Shown piece after piece: positions 1-9,069 of a stretch of DNA of 22,985 bases. The position numbers were made by a program, and so were the translations under genes. The DNA comes from Mycoplasmoidaceae bacterium (GTDB lineage Bacteria > Bacillota_I > Bacilli_A > Mycoplasmatales > Mycoplasmoidaceae), in the NCBI GenBank assembly GCA_024427105.1, contig JAKSVR010000012.1, positions 1 to 22,985 of the forward strand, written 5' to 3'. Positions within the stretch are counted from its first letter, which is position 1. Each line of letters opens with the position of its first letter. Below the pieces are notes generated by a model that was not told the DNA's origin, ran no database searches, and saw nothing but the letters and a program-made list of their open reading frames with translations.

Positions 1-1195
1 CATGTTTAATAAAACTTGTTTTATTTTCAATTGTTTCTAAAGGAATTGTTCGACTAACTGATTGATTATCAAGTAGTAATGTATCACATACAACTTCAGC
101 ATGACTATGGTGTGCATTTTTAAGAATTTTAACTTCACCACGATAGTCAGCTCTTCCACCATCGTGAGCAATTGACTTAGCTAGAATACTGCTGCGCGTA
201 TAGGGGGCAAGATGAATCATCTTGGCTCCAGCATCATGAATTACTCCTTTGTGGGCTAGAGCAATGGAAATACATTTACCACGAGAATGTTGTCCAGCTA
301 AGATTGTTGCGGGATATTTCATATTTAATTTTGAACCAATGTTTCCATCAATTCATTCCATAATCGCATTTTCTTGACAAATACAACGTTTAGTGACAAG
401 GTTTAAAACATTGTCAGACCAGTTTTGAATTGTCGTATATCGACAAATGGCATCTTTATTGACAAATACTTCAACAACTGCTGCATGCAAGTTGTTTTTA
501 TCATAGATTGGAGCAGTACAACCTTCAATATATGATAATGAAGCTTTGTCTTCGACAATAATTAATGTTCGTTCAAATTGTCCCATTTGACGAGTATTAA
601 TTCTAAAGTAAGCTTGTAGTGGTTTATTTAATTTAACTCCTTTAGGAATATAAATGAAACTACCACCAGATCATACTGCGGTATTTAAAGCTGCATATTT
701 ATTATCACTAGCCGGTACTAAAGTACCAAAGTATTTCTTAACTATTTCTGGACAGATTTGTAATGCCTTTTCAATATTACAAAAGATAACATGTTGTTTT
801 GCAAGTTCTTGTTGAATCTTATTGTAAACAACTTCTGAGTCATATTGATTGTTTACACCAGATAAAAATTTAGCTTCTGCTTCAGTCACTTTTAATTTTT
901 GGAATGTATCTTTGATTTTTTGTGGAACATCTTCTCACTTATTTGCCATCTGTGTGGCATTAGATACATAATATGTATATTCATCAAAATCAATATGGCT
1001 TAAATCTGGTCCCCATTTAGGATTTTTAAGTTTTTTAAAAAGTTTAAAAGCATCTAAACGTTTTTGTAACATTCAGTTTGGTTCATTTTTACTTTTGCTT
1101 ATAGCCCTAATGACTTGTTCGTTTAAACCTTTTTTAAAAGAAAACTTATTTTTGATTGTGTCATGAAAGCCATATTTGTATTGATTATTTTTCAT
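1..1195 (-). CDS. sufB: SufB, Fe-S cluster scaffold subunit (3' end outside window)
   Basis: SufB is the core of the SufBCD scaffold that builds Fe-S clusters in the cytosol from sulfur supplied by SufS and SufU. 398 residues are visible; the family usually runs to about 465-470, so roughly 70 C-terminal residues lie beyond the left edge. Visible family motifs are [13 protein letters not shown] near residue 40, [27 protein letters not shown], the stretch [12 protein letters not shown] followed by NLVTKR, and VVCDTLLLD. In the last motif Cys370 sits where E. coli SufB has its essential Cys405. Two Trp codons, in AVWSGG and MEWIDG, are TGA, which supports genetic code 4. The start at 1195 lies 11 bases inside the end of sufU and has no clear Shine-Dalgarno, so translation is probably coupled. 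It is the last gene of the operon. Confidence 0.97.
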
Positions 1196-1619
1196 AGCTA
1201 TTTATGGCTTTCTCGATTGCTTGGATACCAGTCATGGCACATTTAACACGGTTAGCTTGTTTGTTTACATTTTTGTAAACGATAAGTTTACCAAGTAGTT
1301 TTTTGTCAAACTTTTTGCCAAGGATCATTCCAAGATAATTAGTAATAATTTTCTTAGCTTGGGCAACTGGTTTACCTAGGATCTCATCAACTAATAAATC
1401 AGTACTTGATGTGCAAATTGCACAGCCAATTCCAGAGAATTTTGCATCTTTTACTTTGCCATTTTGAATTAAAACATAGCCATCAATGTTATCAATACAT
1501 GATGGACTATCATTATGACCATAAAGGTATTTACCTTTAGGTTTTGATTCGACCTTATTTGCAGGAGATTCATAATGGTCAATAATTAATTCTTTAGCTA
1601 ATTCATTACTAATTTCCAT
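1185..1619 (-). CDS. sufU: SufU, zinc-dependent sulfur acceptor for SufS
   Basis: The 144-residue protein belongs to the IscU-like SufU family. In Gram-positive bacteria SufU takes persulfide sulfur from SufS and passes it to SufBCD. The four zinc or sulfur ligands known from Bacillus subtilis are present: Cys41 and Asp43 (SCID), Cys66 (GIGCAIC) and Cys127 (RVKCA). The stretch between Cys66 and Cys127 is long, which is typical of SufU and not of IscU. An extra Cys69 lies beside Cys66. The ATG at 1619 follows a strong GGAGGGAT whose first G belongs to the TAG stop of sufS. The gene starts 8 bases after sufS ends and overlaps the sufB start by 11 bases. Its place in the operon fits direct pairing with SufS. 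Confidence 0.95.
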   Translation of the reverse strand: MEISNELAKELIIDHYESPANKVESKPKGKYLYGHNDSPSCIDNIDGYVLIQNGKVKDAKFSGIGCAICTSSTDLLVDEILGKPVAQAKKIITNYLGMILGKKFDKKLLGKLIVYKNVNKQANRVKCAMTGIQAIEKAINSYEK

Positions 1620-1627
1620 AATCCCTC

Positions 1628-2830
1628 CTATAAGATAATTTCGTCACCTTTCTTAAATTTCTTAATTATCTTGATGAATTTATCAATTTCTTCTTTAGTG
1701 TTATATAAATAAAGACTTAGTCTTACTGCAGCTTGCGTGTGAATAATGTGATGGGCAAGTTTTGCACAACTTAATCCTGCACGACAGATCACACCTTTTG
1801 TTCCTAATCAGCTAGCTAAATCCTGAGCATGAACTTTATTAATGTTAAAATAAATAATTGCTTCTGGTTCGCCTTTGTTGTAAACAACAATGTTTTTAAC
1901 ATCATTAAGTTTTTTAACAAAGTATTTTTTTAGTTCATGTAAATATTTGCTAACTTTTGAAAAACTAATTTTGTTTAAATAGTCAATAGCTGCTTCTCAA
2001 CCAAAGATTTGAGCAAGTGCCATTGTTCCACCTTCAAATTTTTCAACATTATTATTTAAGACATAGTCTTCTTTGTCGATGGTTTGGTTCATTCCACCAC
2101 CATATTTAATTGGTTGAAGCAATGTTAATCATTTATCTGCCATATAAACGATTCCCAAACCAGTTGGTCCAAGAATCTTGTGACAACTGCATGCAACAAA
2201 GTCAATTCCACAATTAACATTAATTAAGTGATGTGGTAGATATTGTGCAGCATCCATAACAATAATAATGTTTGGATTAATTGCTTTAGCTTTCTTTGCT
2301 AATGTTACATAATCAACATCATTGCCTAGAATATTGCTACTTGTAGCAAAGGTAATGATTTTTGTTTTCTTTGTAATTGCTTTTAAATACATTTCAGCTG
2401 TTGGAACTTTGTCTTCATCAATGTATTTAAGTTTAAAACAACCTTGTTTTGCTAATCTAATTCAAGGTAAAAGATTAGATGCATGTTCTAGTTTTGATAT
2501 TAGAACTTCTTCATTTGGTTTAATAAAACCATTTGCTAAGCCAAAAGCAATTAGGTTTAAACCTTCTGTTGCTCCAGAAGTAAAGATAATATTACTTGCT
2601 TTAGCATTAAATCATTTAGCGGTCTTAGCACGAATTTCTTGAACCTTATTAGTAGTTTTAAAAGTTATTGCTGAATCACTATTATGAGTATTTGTTCCAT
2701 AATTTATGTAATAATTTGCTTCAGCATCAATTACACATTGTGGTTTTAATGATGTAGCAGCAGAGTCAAAATAGATTAAATTTGTGTGCTTAGCAATTCA
2801 TGGAAAGTCTTTGCGAATTTTACTATTCAT
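1628..2830 (-). CDS. sufS: SufS, PLP-dependent cysteine desulfurase
   Basis: SufS removes sulfur from L-cysteine, leaving alanine, and holds it as a persulfide for SufU. The reading frame gives 400 residues, the usual length, once TGA is read as Trp. The class V aminotransferase fold is recognisable from YFDSAATSLKP at the N-terminus, FTSGATEGLN, the PLP-aspartate region VMDAAQYLPHH, and SCHKILGPTGLG with the Schiff-base lysine at about Lys218. The catalytic cysteine loop is CRAGLSCAKL, with Cys355 as the persulfide carrier. The start at 2830 has a strong GGGAGGT about 5 bases upstream, and that site is encoded inside the last codons of sufD. The gene overlaps sufD by 8 bases. The TAG stop merges into the sufU ribosome-binding site. 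Confidence 0.96.
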
Positions 2831-3431
2831 ATTTACCTCCCATTAATAATTTAATATCCTTATTGATATTTATATTATGTTTAGTTAGGTATGGATCTAA
2901 ATCATTAATAAAACTATCAATTAAGAATTGATAAGCTTCTAGTTTGTTTAAGCCTTTAGTATTTAGATAAAAGATAATTTCTGGGTCAATTTGGCCAATA
3001 TTAACTGTGTGCTTTGCTTCGATATCATCAATATTAATATCTAAACATGGTAAAGCTTGAATTAATGAATCATTATCAAAGATCAAACCATCAATTGTTT
3101 GATTAATGATATTCTTATGTGTTTTAGCCTTGCAAAGAGAAACACAATTAACTTTAATTGTTGCATGGTTGTTAGCTAGTGCTTTAACAAAAATATTACT
3201 AATTGAATGATCACCAAGATGATTAAAATTGATGTTTATTACTTTAGATTTAGCATTAGATAAAGCTAAACAGTATAAATTTACAACATTATTATTTCTT
3301 AAATTTAAATTAATAGTTTTTGTAATATCTTTTTGGTCATTTGATACTAAATAAACATTAACCATTTGTCCATCTTTTAGGTTAATATTTTCTGTGTCAT
3401 TTAAATTTTTTAAAAAGATATTAGAAAGCAT
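2823..3431 (-). CDS. sufD: SufD-like scaffold subunit, short form
   Basis: SufD pairs with SufB, and the cluster is thought to form at their interface. This protein has only 202 residues, against roughly 420-440 in typical bacteria. It keeps the beta-helix and C-terminal part: ALPCLDINIDDIEAKHTVN is the usual SufB/SufD core motif, with His141 where E. coli SufD has the cluster-site His360, followed by IGQIDPEIIFYLNTKGL and the C-terminal helices. The N-terminal helical domain and part of the beta-helix are missing. The start at 3431 overlaps the end of sufC by 11 bases, so the missing part cannot sit just upstream in another frame. This looks like real reduction, not a frameshift. The assignment rests on the C-terminal motif and on operon position between sufC and sufS. 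Confidence 0.88.
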   Translation of the reverse strand: MLSNIFLKNLNDTENINLKDGQMVNVYLVSNDQKDITKTINLNLRNNNVVNLYCLALSNAKSKVININFNHLGDHSISNIFVKALANNHATIKVNCVSLCKAKTHKNIINQTIDGLIFDNDSLIQALPCLDINIDDIEAKHTVNIGQIDPEIIFYLNTKGLNKLEAYQFLIDSFINDLDPYLTKHNININKDIKLLMGGKYE

Positions 3432-4206
3432 TCTTAATACTATCCATTTCTATTGGATTTTCTACTTTTTTAATGATTTTTCCATATCCTTTTTTAAAAG
3501 ATTTAAATAACTTTTTACCATTGCCGGATTCAGCAATTGTGTTTTTTGCAATAATGATATATTTAGTTGGTTTGATTAGTTTTAAAAGTTGTTCTTGGTG
3601 TGAGATCAAAAGAATAATTTTATTCTTTTTTATTTTGTTGATTTCGGTAGCAATAATTTTTAAACTATCAACATCACAACCAGAATCAACCTCATCAAGT
3701 AAAAGAACATCATTATTCATTAAAAACATTTGAACAAGTTCGTTTTTCTTTTTTTGTCCGCCAGAGAAGTTAACATTATTGCTTCGTTTTAATAAATTTA
3801 AGTCTAAATTTAATGAATTAAATTTAGGAGTCACTAGGTTATGAAGAGTGATTGGATCAATTTTCTTGTCGCTATGGGCATTAGCAATGATTTTATATAG
3901 GTCAATTAATTTGATTCCTTCTAATTCCATTGGGTTTTGTGCTAAATAGAAAAAACCTAATTTAGCAATAGCATCAGTGGATAGGTTATTTATTGACTTA
4001 TTGTTATATTTAATGCTACCTTTAGTGATTTTAAAGGCATAATGACGCATAATCGTCTTCAAAAAACTGGATTTTCCAGCTCCGTTTGGGCCAATAATAG
4101 CAATAACATCACCCGTTTTAGCTTTTAAGCTAAGATTCTTTAATAATGCATTATGATCGACGCTTACATTTAGGCCGGTCACAGCTAAATTATTCATTTT
4201 TTTCAT
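3421..4206 (-). CDS. sufC: SufC, ABC-type ATPase of the SufBCD complex
   Basis: SufC is the cytosolic ATPase that drives shape changes in SufBCD; it is not a transporter. The 261-residue protein shows Walker A GPNGAGKS at residues 39-46, the Q-loop YLAQNPMELEG near 87-97 (typical of SufC), the ABC signature FSGGQKKKNE at 147-156, Walker B VLLLDEVDSGCDVD at 167-180 and the switch histidine SHQ at 203. The Glu-Val-Asp-Ser-Gly stretch after Walker B is also SufC-like. Two starts are possible: ATG at 4206 (MKKMNN) or ATG at 4197 (MNN). Neither has a clear Shine-Dalgarno. I chose the first because it lies directly after a good -10 box. It is the first gene of the operon and diverges from the lipoprotein gene at 4273. 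Confidence 0.96.
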   Translation of the reverse strand: MKKMNNLAVTGLNVSVDHNALLKNLSLKAKTGDVIAIIGPNGAGKSSFLKTIMRHYAFKITKGSIKYNNKSINNLSTDAIAKLGFFYLAQNPMELEGIKLIDLYKIIANAHSDKKIDPITLHNLVTPKFNSLNLDLNLLKRSNNVNFSGGQKKKNELVQMFLMNNDVLLLDEVDSGCDVDSLKIIATEINKIKKNKIILLISHQEQLLKLIKPTKYIIIAKNTIAESGNGKKLFKSFKKGYGKIIKKVENPIEMDSIKNAF

Positions 4207-4217
4207 AATCTAATGTA

Positions 4218-4229
4218 ATTATAATTATA
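4218..4229 (-). promoter_or_regulatory. Candidate -10 boxes for the suf operon
   Basis: Read on the minus strand, two overlapping-phase TATAAT hexamers occur at 4229-4224 and 4223-4218. From either, the predicted start of transcription would fall within about 15 bases of the sufC ATG at 4206, so the leader is very short. No convincing -35 hexamer is visible, which is common in mollicutes. The region is so AT-rich that chance matches are possible. Confidence 0.5.
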
Positions 4230-4241
4230 ATATTAAAATAA

Positions 4242-4247
4242 TATAAT
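4242..4247 (+). promoter_or_regulatory. Candidate -10 box for the plus-strand lipoprotein
   Basis: TATAAT lies 25 bases upstream of the ATG at 4273. A second TATAAT at 4226-4231 is an alternative. The ribosome-binding site AGAGGAT at 4260-4266 sits about 6 bases before the start. The 66-base gap thus carries divergent promoters for suf and for the lipoprotein. Confidence 0.5.
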
Positions 4248-4272
4248 ATTTAACAACAAAGAGGATAGAGAT

Positions 4273-7200
4273 ATGAAATTCAAGAAATTGTTAATTTCTG
4301 CTAGTGCTATTGCCGCTGGAACAGGGCTATTAGCAACAGTATTAACTAGTTGTTCTAAATCAAAAATTGATGAAGACCTTAAGATCAAATTAGATGATGA
4401 AGGCCGTTTTGTTAACTTTGGTGAAGGACAAACATTAATTTCAGCCGACTTCCATGATGCATTAAAGAATGCATTAGGTCGTTCAACTGGCTGAGAACAA
4501 TTTAAAAATGCTTTAGCAGAAGAAATCGTATTAAAGTGATATGAAGACCGTGCTGCTCCTGATAAAAAGTCAGATTCAAAGAATAAATCATTTAGAAATA
4601 ACCTTGAAGATTGAAAACATACAATCAACAAGGATTATGATTCAATCGTAGACAATTGCAAATCTAAATATGGTGCTAACTGAAAGTTCTACCTACAAAA
4701 TGAAAACTTAGTTCAAAATGGTGGAACTGAAGAAAGTTACAAACATATTAAATTATTGTCATATGTTAAAACTGAATTTATTAAGAATGTTTTTGCACAA
4801 AACTACTATGGTTTTGCTTCTAATGGTGTTGACCCACAATATCCATTTATTAAAACATCATCAACTATGACACCAACTAAACTTGAAATTGGTAATCCTG
4901 AAAACTGACCAAAATATGGTTTCTTTGGTAAAACAAATTCAGCTTTTGACCCAGGAGACACAATTGATCCTGACTATTTAGCTAAGCACCCAGATGGTGA
5001 CTATGCTGCAATTCAAGACTATGTCTTCAACCGTTGATTCGACACTGAAAAGCCATTCTTTTCAGCTGCTGCATTATTTAAATACTCTAATCCTGCACAA
5101 TCTGGTGGTAAACTAGATAATATTTATAATTCTGACTGAGTATCTGTTCCTGAAAACCCTAATGAAGCATATCCATTCTTTGGTGCTATTGCTCCATCTA
5201 ATGGTGCAAAAGGTACACAAGCCTTCTGAGAATGATACTGAGCTATGATGGCTGGTGAATTTGAAACCGATGGTTTATATGGTGATAAGAGAGACAAATA
5301 TAACGGTACTATCACAATGAATGGAGCCTTAACTGAAGACTCACAAACATTGTTACTATGTACTGGTAGTGATATCTTTACTTCACTATATACACCATAT
5401 GCAATTGCTGCTGCTAACTTATATGGCGAAATGTTTGATGGACAATGTCGTTCATTGAACACAATGAAACAATCATTCCTTGAACAACACGTTGGTTCTA
5501 AACTAAATCCACCAACAGACAAGGATGATTATCGTCTATTAAGCTGTTTCTTCTGAAGACCAGCTGAAAAAAGACCTATATTTAAATCATATTTTGATTT
5601 AGCTTCTTTATATGATTCAGACAAAGATGGTAACAACTATCACTGTTCAATTTTCAAACGAAACGATAATTACACATTCTTATATGGAGACATGAATGCT
5701 CCAATTACAGATGTTGGACGTAATGGTGTTAGATATGTATCTAACAACTTTGAAGTTCAAAATCTAGGCCGTGACGTTCAAGTTGGTGATGTTACTCAAA
5801 GCCGTCGTCAACCATGAATTCTTGAAATGAATGAAGCTGGTGTTCATGCTCAAACTATTGATGGATATCAATATGTTCGTGGAACATCAAGCACTGATCC
5901 AATAACTTTAAAACAACGTTTAAAAGAAGTTGTTATGTATCGTTTAATGGAAGACAAGTGTTATGATGAAAAGAATCTAATTTCTGCTAATGTATTTGGT
6001 AGTGATGATAATGCTAAATTATACAAATACTTTAACGATAACTTTGCTGACATCATTCTAGAAATGGTTGGTGAAGGCCGAGCTAAATATCAAATATTCA
6101 GAAATATTGATAGCTATGGATCAACTGATCAACCAAAATATTTCATGAATGAAATAATGGATCAAGAAAAACTAGGTGATTTAACATTATTACAACAATA
6201 TGTTGGAGCAACTATTGAAGTTAAAAGACGTCAACGTATTTTATCTGCTATTGAATCTGCTGATAACAAGATTTATGAATATCGTAAAACTCAAATAGAT
6301 AATGCTAAGAACCGTCGCGGTAAAAAACGTTATGAAAATGGTTTATTAGCACCAATGCCAGTTAAATATTTAACAAATCAAGTTAAAGAATATGGTACAG
6401 CACACCATTATAGTGAAGTTCTTACACCAATAACATTTGGAGATGTATTTGCTTATTTTGATACTAATCCAACAAAAGTTATTACTCGTCAATATGTAAG
6501 AGAACGTACTCAAAACGTAATAAATAAACAATATATCACACAATACTTAGCTTCAATCATCCCAAATAGTGATGAAGGTTTTAGTCCGCAAATTCAAAAA
6601 GCTAAAGAAATTGAATCTAACCGATTCTGATATAAATCATCAATTGTTGACCGTGTATTGTACAGCATTATGGCTGGTTCAACAATTGCCAACCAAATTA
6701 AAGGACAAACATATCAACAATATACAAAAACTAAAGCTTTAACTAGTGATAATTACAATATTAAAGACATTATTGGCATTGATCCAACAAAGATTAGTAC
6801 TGATGCAATCAATAATGGTGTAATTTCTACATATATTTCTAACAGAATGTTAAGTGGTTCTAATGACTTTGCTACTTATACTGATGACCCAGAAACAACT
6901 GATTTCTTTGGAACAATCTTAAGCAACTATCAAACTAAGATGGCTGGCTCATTACAAACTGATGGTGAATATAACGATGATAATCTAAACTATTGATTAT
7001 TCTTATCAACTGTTGCATATTTATCTAAAAATAAATTTGAAAAGCTATATGATGCATTAGCAACTAAGATTCATGAAAATGAACTTGCATATGTTGCATA
7101 TGTAACTAAATTTAATTATTTAGCACTAATTGATGACAAATTAGATTATGATCCAGCAATTCCAATGGAAAGTGTTGATAAAATTCCATTCCAATGAAAA

Positions 7201-8241
7201 GCTAATGTTGATAATATCTTTGATAAGAGCGGTTATTCTGGACAAACAACACCAGAAAAAGAACGTGAAAGTTGAAACTTATCATTTGATCAATATTGAC
7301 ACATTAATCAAAAGCGTCTATTTGGTAATACAAATAGTACTTTAGCTGGATTTATGGGTATTCAATCAGCTTCATCTAACCAATTTGACCAAAATAGTGG
7401 TTTAAAAGATGCTGCAACTAAAGACTTTGCTACAGCAACATACGATTCACCAAAAACTCCTGGTGGTACTGACCGTTATGCACAAAATGAAGGTGTTTTA
7501 TTCCCATGAGCATACAATGGAACAGAAGATGTTGCAACTAAATATGATTTTGGCACAATTACTGATCCAAAAGGTGAATCAACTGATGAAATTACAATTA
7601 ATACCTTTAAAGAAAAAGGTTTAGCTAAAGCTGGTAAATTAGCATATAACATTGCACAATGTTCAACAATTGATGACTTAAAAACATTAGCTGGTACACT
7701 TTCTGATGCAATTTATGGTCATTCAATCTTCTCTGATATTGCTAACGGTTCTTATCCAGTTGATAAAGACCATCCAGTTGAAGATCTTAAATTCATAATG
7801 TTACATGAATTTACAAGAGAGGATTCTGAAGCTACAGATTATTCTAAATACTTCAACCGTTTAGTCAACGTTGAATTACACACAAACATTGAAATTGGTG
7901 GTAAATACTACTTTAGAGATGCAGAAACTAACGATTGTTATAAAGTTATGTTAACTCAACTAAATAAATCAGACTTAGTTGATAAACTAATCACCCCTAC
8001 ATGAAAACCTGGTGTTCCAGCAGGTCATTGAGAAATGAATAGCAATGTTGGTTTAACATTAGATGAATTCTGATACATCTTATTTAATGCCGCATGTGAT
8101 AATGCTAACCAACAAGCTGCTATCTCTGATGCTGTCAAGAATGTCTTTGGTGATGATAAATTAGTGGTATATGATGCTCAAATATACAACCAATTTGACT
8201 CACTATGAATCAAGGATTGAAAACGTAAAACAATGCCTTAA
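4273..8241 (+). CDS. Large lipoprotein with a PrsA/SurA-like N-terminal region
   Basis: The 1322-residue protein is continuous only with TGA as Trp and ends at TAA. It begins with a lipoprotein signal: basic MKFKK, a hydrophobic core, and the lipobox LTSC with Cys27 as the lipid-modified residue, so it should be anchored on the outer face of the membrane. Residues about 50-178 (DFHDALKNALG, then EEIVLKWYEDRA, then KSKYGANWKFYLQNENLV, then KLLSYVKTEFIKNVF) follow the helix pattern of the PrsA/SurA chaperone domain, but I see no parvulin domain. The rest is unrecognised and rich in Asn, Asp, Tyr and Lys, with a basic patch KNRRGKKRYENG near residue 680. The start is supported by AGAGGAT and an upstream -10 box. 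The foldase-like role is inference; the lipoprotein call is solid. Confidence 0.9.
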
Positions 8242-8250
8242 TCTTGGCAA

Positions 8251-8290
8251 ACAAAAAAATAACTAGAGGTTAACCTCTAGTTTTTTTTAT
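8251..8290. terminator. Bidirectional intrinsic terminator
   Basis: A perfect inverted repeat with 11-base arms AACTAGAGGTT and AACCTCTAGTT spans 8261-8282. On the right, T runs through 8288; on the left lies a run of A at 8253-8259, which is a T run on the minus strand. It can therefore end the plus-strand lipoprotein (stop at 8241) and also the convergent minus-strand lipoprotein (stop at 8287-8289). The stop codon of the latter lies in the T tract. Confidence 0.9.
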
Positions 8291-8946
8291 AAGATTGGTG
8301 AAGCTGGTTCAAAGTAATATGAACGAGTAAAGAGCAAATTATTAAATAGGTCTAGGATTTGTCTTTCTTCCATTAATTGGAAGTCAGTTGATCAATCATA
8401 GTGGGTAATGTTGCCATTATGAGCAATCGACATTGATCAATCGTGGTTTTGCGATAAATAATCAATAGCTAGGTCTTTATCATACTTAGTTAATAAGAAT
8501 GATACACGTGGGACAATTTCTCATCCAGCATGGTTATAATGCACCATTAGCTCAATATTTTTGAAATGACTATAAGTAATATCATTATTATTGTTTAAAG
8601 TAGCATCAAGAGATACTAAGTATCTAATGTTGTTACTAATACTAATATTACTAATTTCTAATGTTCAATTTTCTTGTTTACGGTTCTTTAGCAACTGGAA
8701 ATAACCTAAATCATCTGCTAATACTTGTTTATTACTATCAATATTCTTAAAGTACTCTTTAGTAGCTTGTAAATTACGGATTTTAGCCAATTTAGTTTGT
8801 CTAGCAGGAACCCAATCAAGATTATTGGTAGTATAAATGAAAGTGGTTTGCGTATTAACACTACAAGAGGTTAAAGTTGGCGCAAGAATTGCGCTAGTAG
8901 CAATTATTGGAGTTAAGGTTTTTAAAACGGTTTTAATTTTATTCAT
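8287..8946 (-). CDS. Small lipoprotein of unknown function (219 aa)
   Basis: The protein begins MNKIKTVLKTL, has a hydrophobic stretch, and a lipobox LTSC with Cys28, so it is a likely surface lipoprotein. The mature part is about 190 residues, rich in aromatic residues and Asn, with a Trp/His/Asp-rich segment (YLSQNHDWSMSIAHNG, then ITHYDWSTDFQLMEE) near the C-terminus. Most Trp codons are TGA, but one (LDWVPAR) is TGG. I recognise no domain. A -10 TATAAT lies only about 15 bases before the ATG, and AGG is directly next to the ATG, too close for a normal Shine-Dalgarno, so this message may be leaderless or nearly so. The gene is convergent with the large plus-strand lipoprotein and its TAA overlaps the shared terminator. 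Confidence 0.85.
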
Positions 8947-8960
8947 ACCTATTTATAGTC

Positions 8961-8966
8961 ATTATA
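8961..8966 (-). promoter_or_regulatory. Candidate -10 box for the 219-aa lipoprotein
   Basis: Minus-strand TATAAT followed by G; the ATG lies 14 bases beyond the hexamer, giving a predicted leader of about 8 bases. No clear -35 box is seen. Confidence 0.5.
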
Positions 8967-8993
8967 GGTCCGAAATAGTAATAAAAATATACT

Positions 8994-9021
8994 AAATAAA
9001 AAGATAGGTATAACCTATCTT
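8994..9021 (-). terminator. Second hairpin downstream of the giant lipoprotein
   Basis: The arms AAGATAGGT (9001-9009) and ACCTATCTT (9013-9021) pair perfectly around a 3-base loop. On the minus strand the stem is followed by a T-rich tail (TTTTTATTT counting the end of the arm), so it can act as a backup terminator for the gene ending at 9070. It lies just upstream of the promoter of the 219-aa lipoprotein. Confidence 0.65.
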
Positions 9022-9035
9022 AATTTAATTGATAA

Positions 9036-9066
9036 ATAAAAAAGATAGGCTTTTGCCTACCTTTTT
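9036..9066 (-). terminator. Intrinsic terminator of the giant repeat lipoprotein
   Basis: On the minus strand AAGGTAGGC, a four-base AAAA loop and GCCTATCTT form a stem with one G-U pair, followed by T residues. It begins a few bases after the TAA at 9070. On the plus strand the G-U pair becomes an A-C mismatch, so the hairpin favours minus-strand transcripts. Confidence 0.75.
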
Positions 9067-9069
9067 GAA

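Noticed and set aside
2823..3431. SufD as a frameshifted or truncated pseudogene
   Set aside because: The start overlaps sufC, the stop overlaps sufS, and the upstream sequence fully encodes SufC, so no lost N-terminal part lies nearby. Core residues are kept.
4207..4272. AT-rich divergent gap as a possible replication origin or operator
   Set aside because: I see only TATAAT-like promoter elements and a ribosome-binding site; no DnaA-box cluster or strong operator palindrome.
4273..8241. A string of short ORFs ended by TGA, suggesting a decayed gene
   Set aside because: All fragments share one frame and join into a single 1322-residue protein when TGA is Trp; the same holds for the other lipoproteins and sufS.
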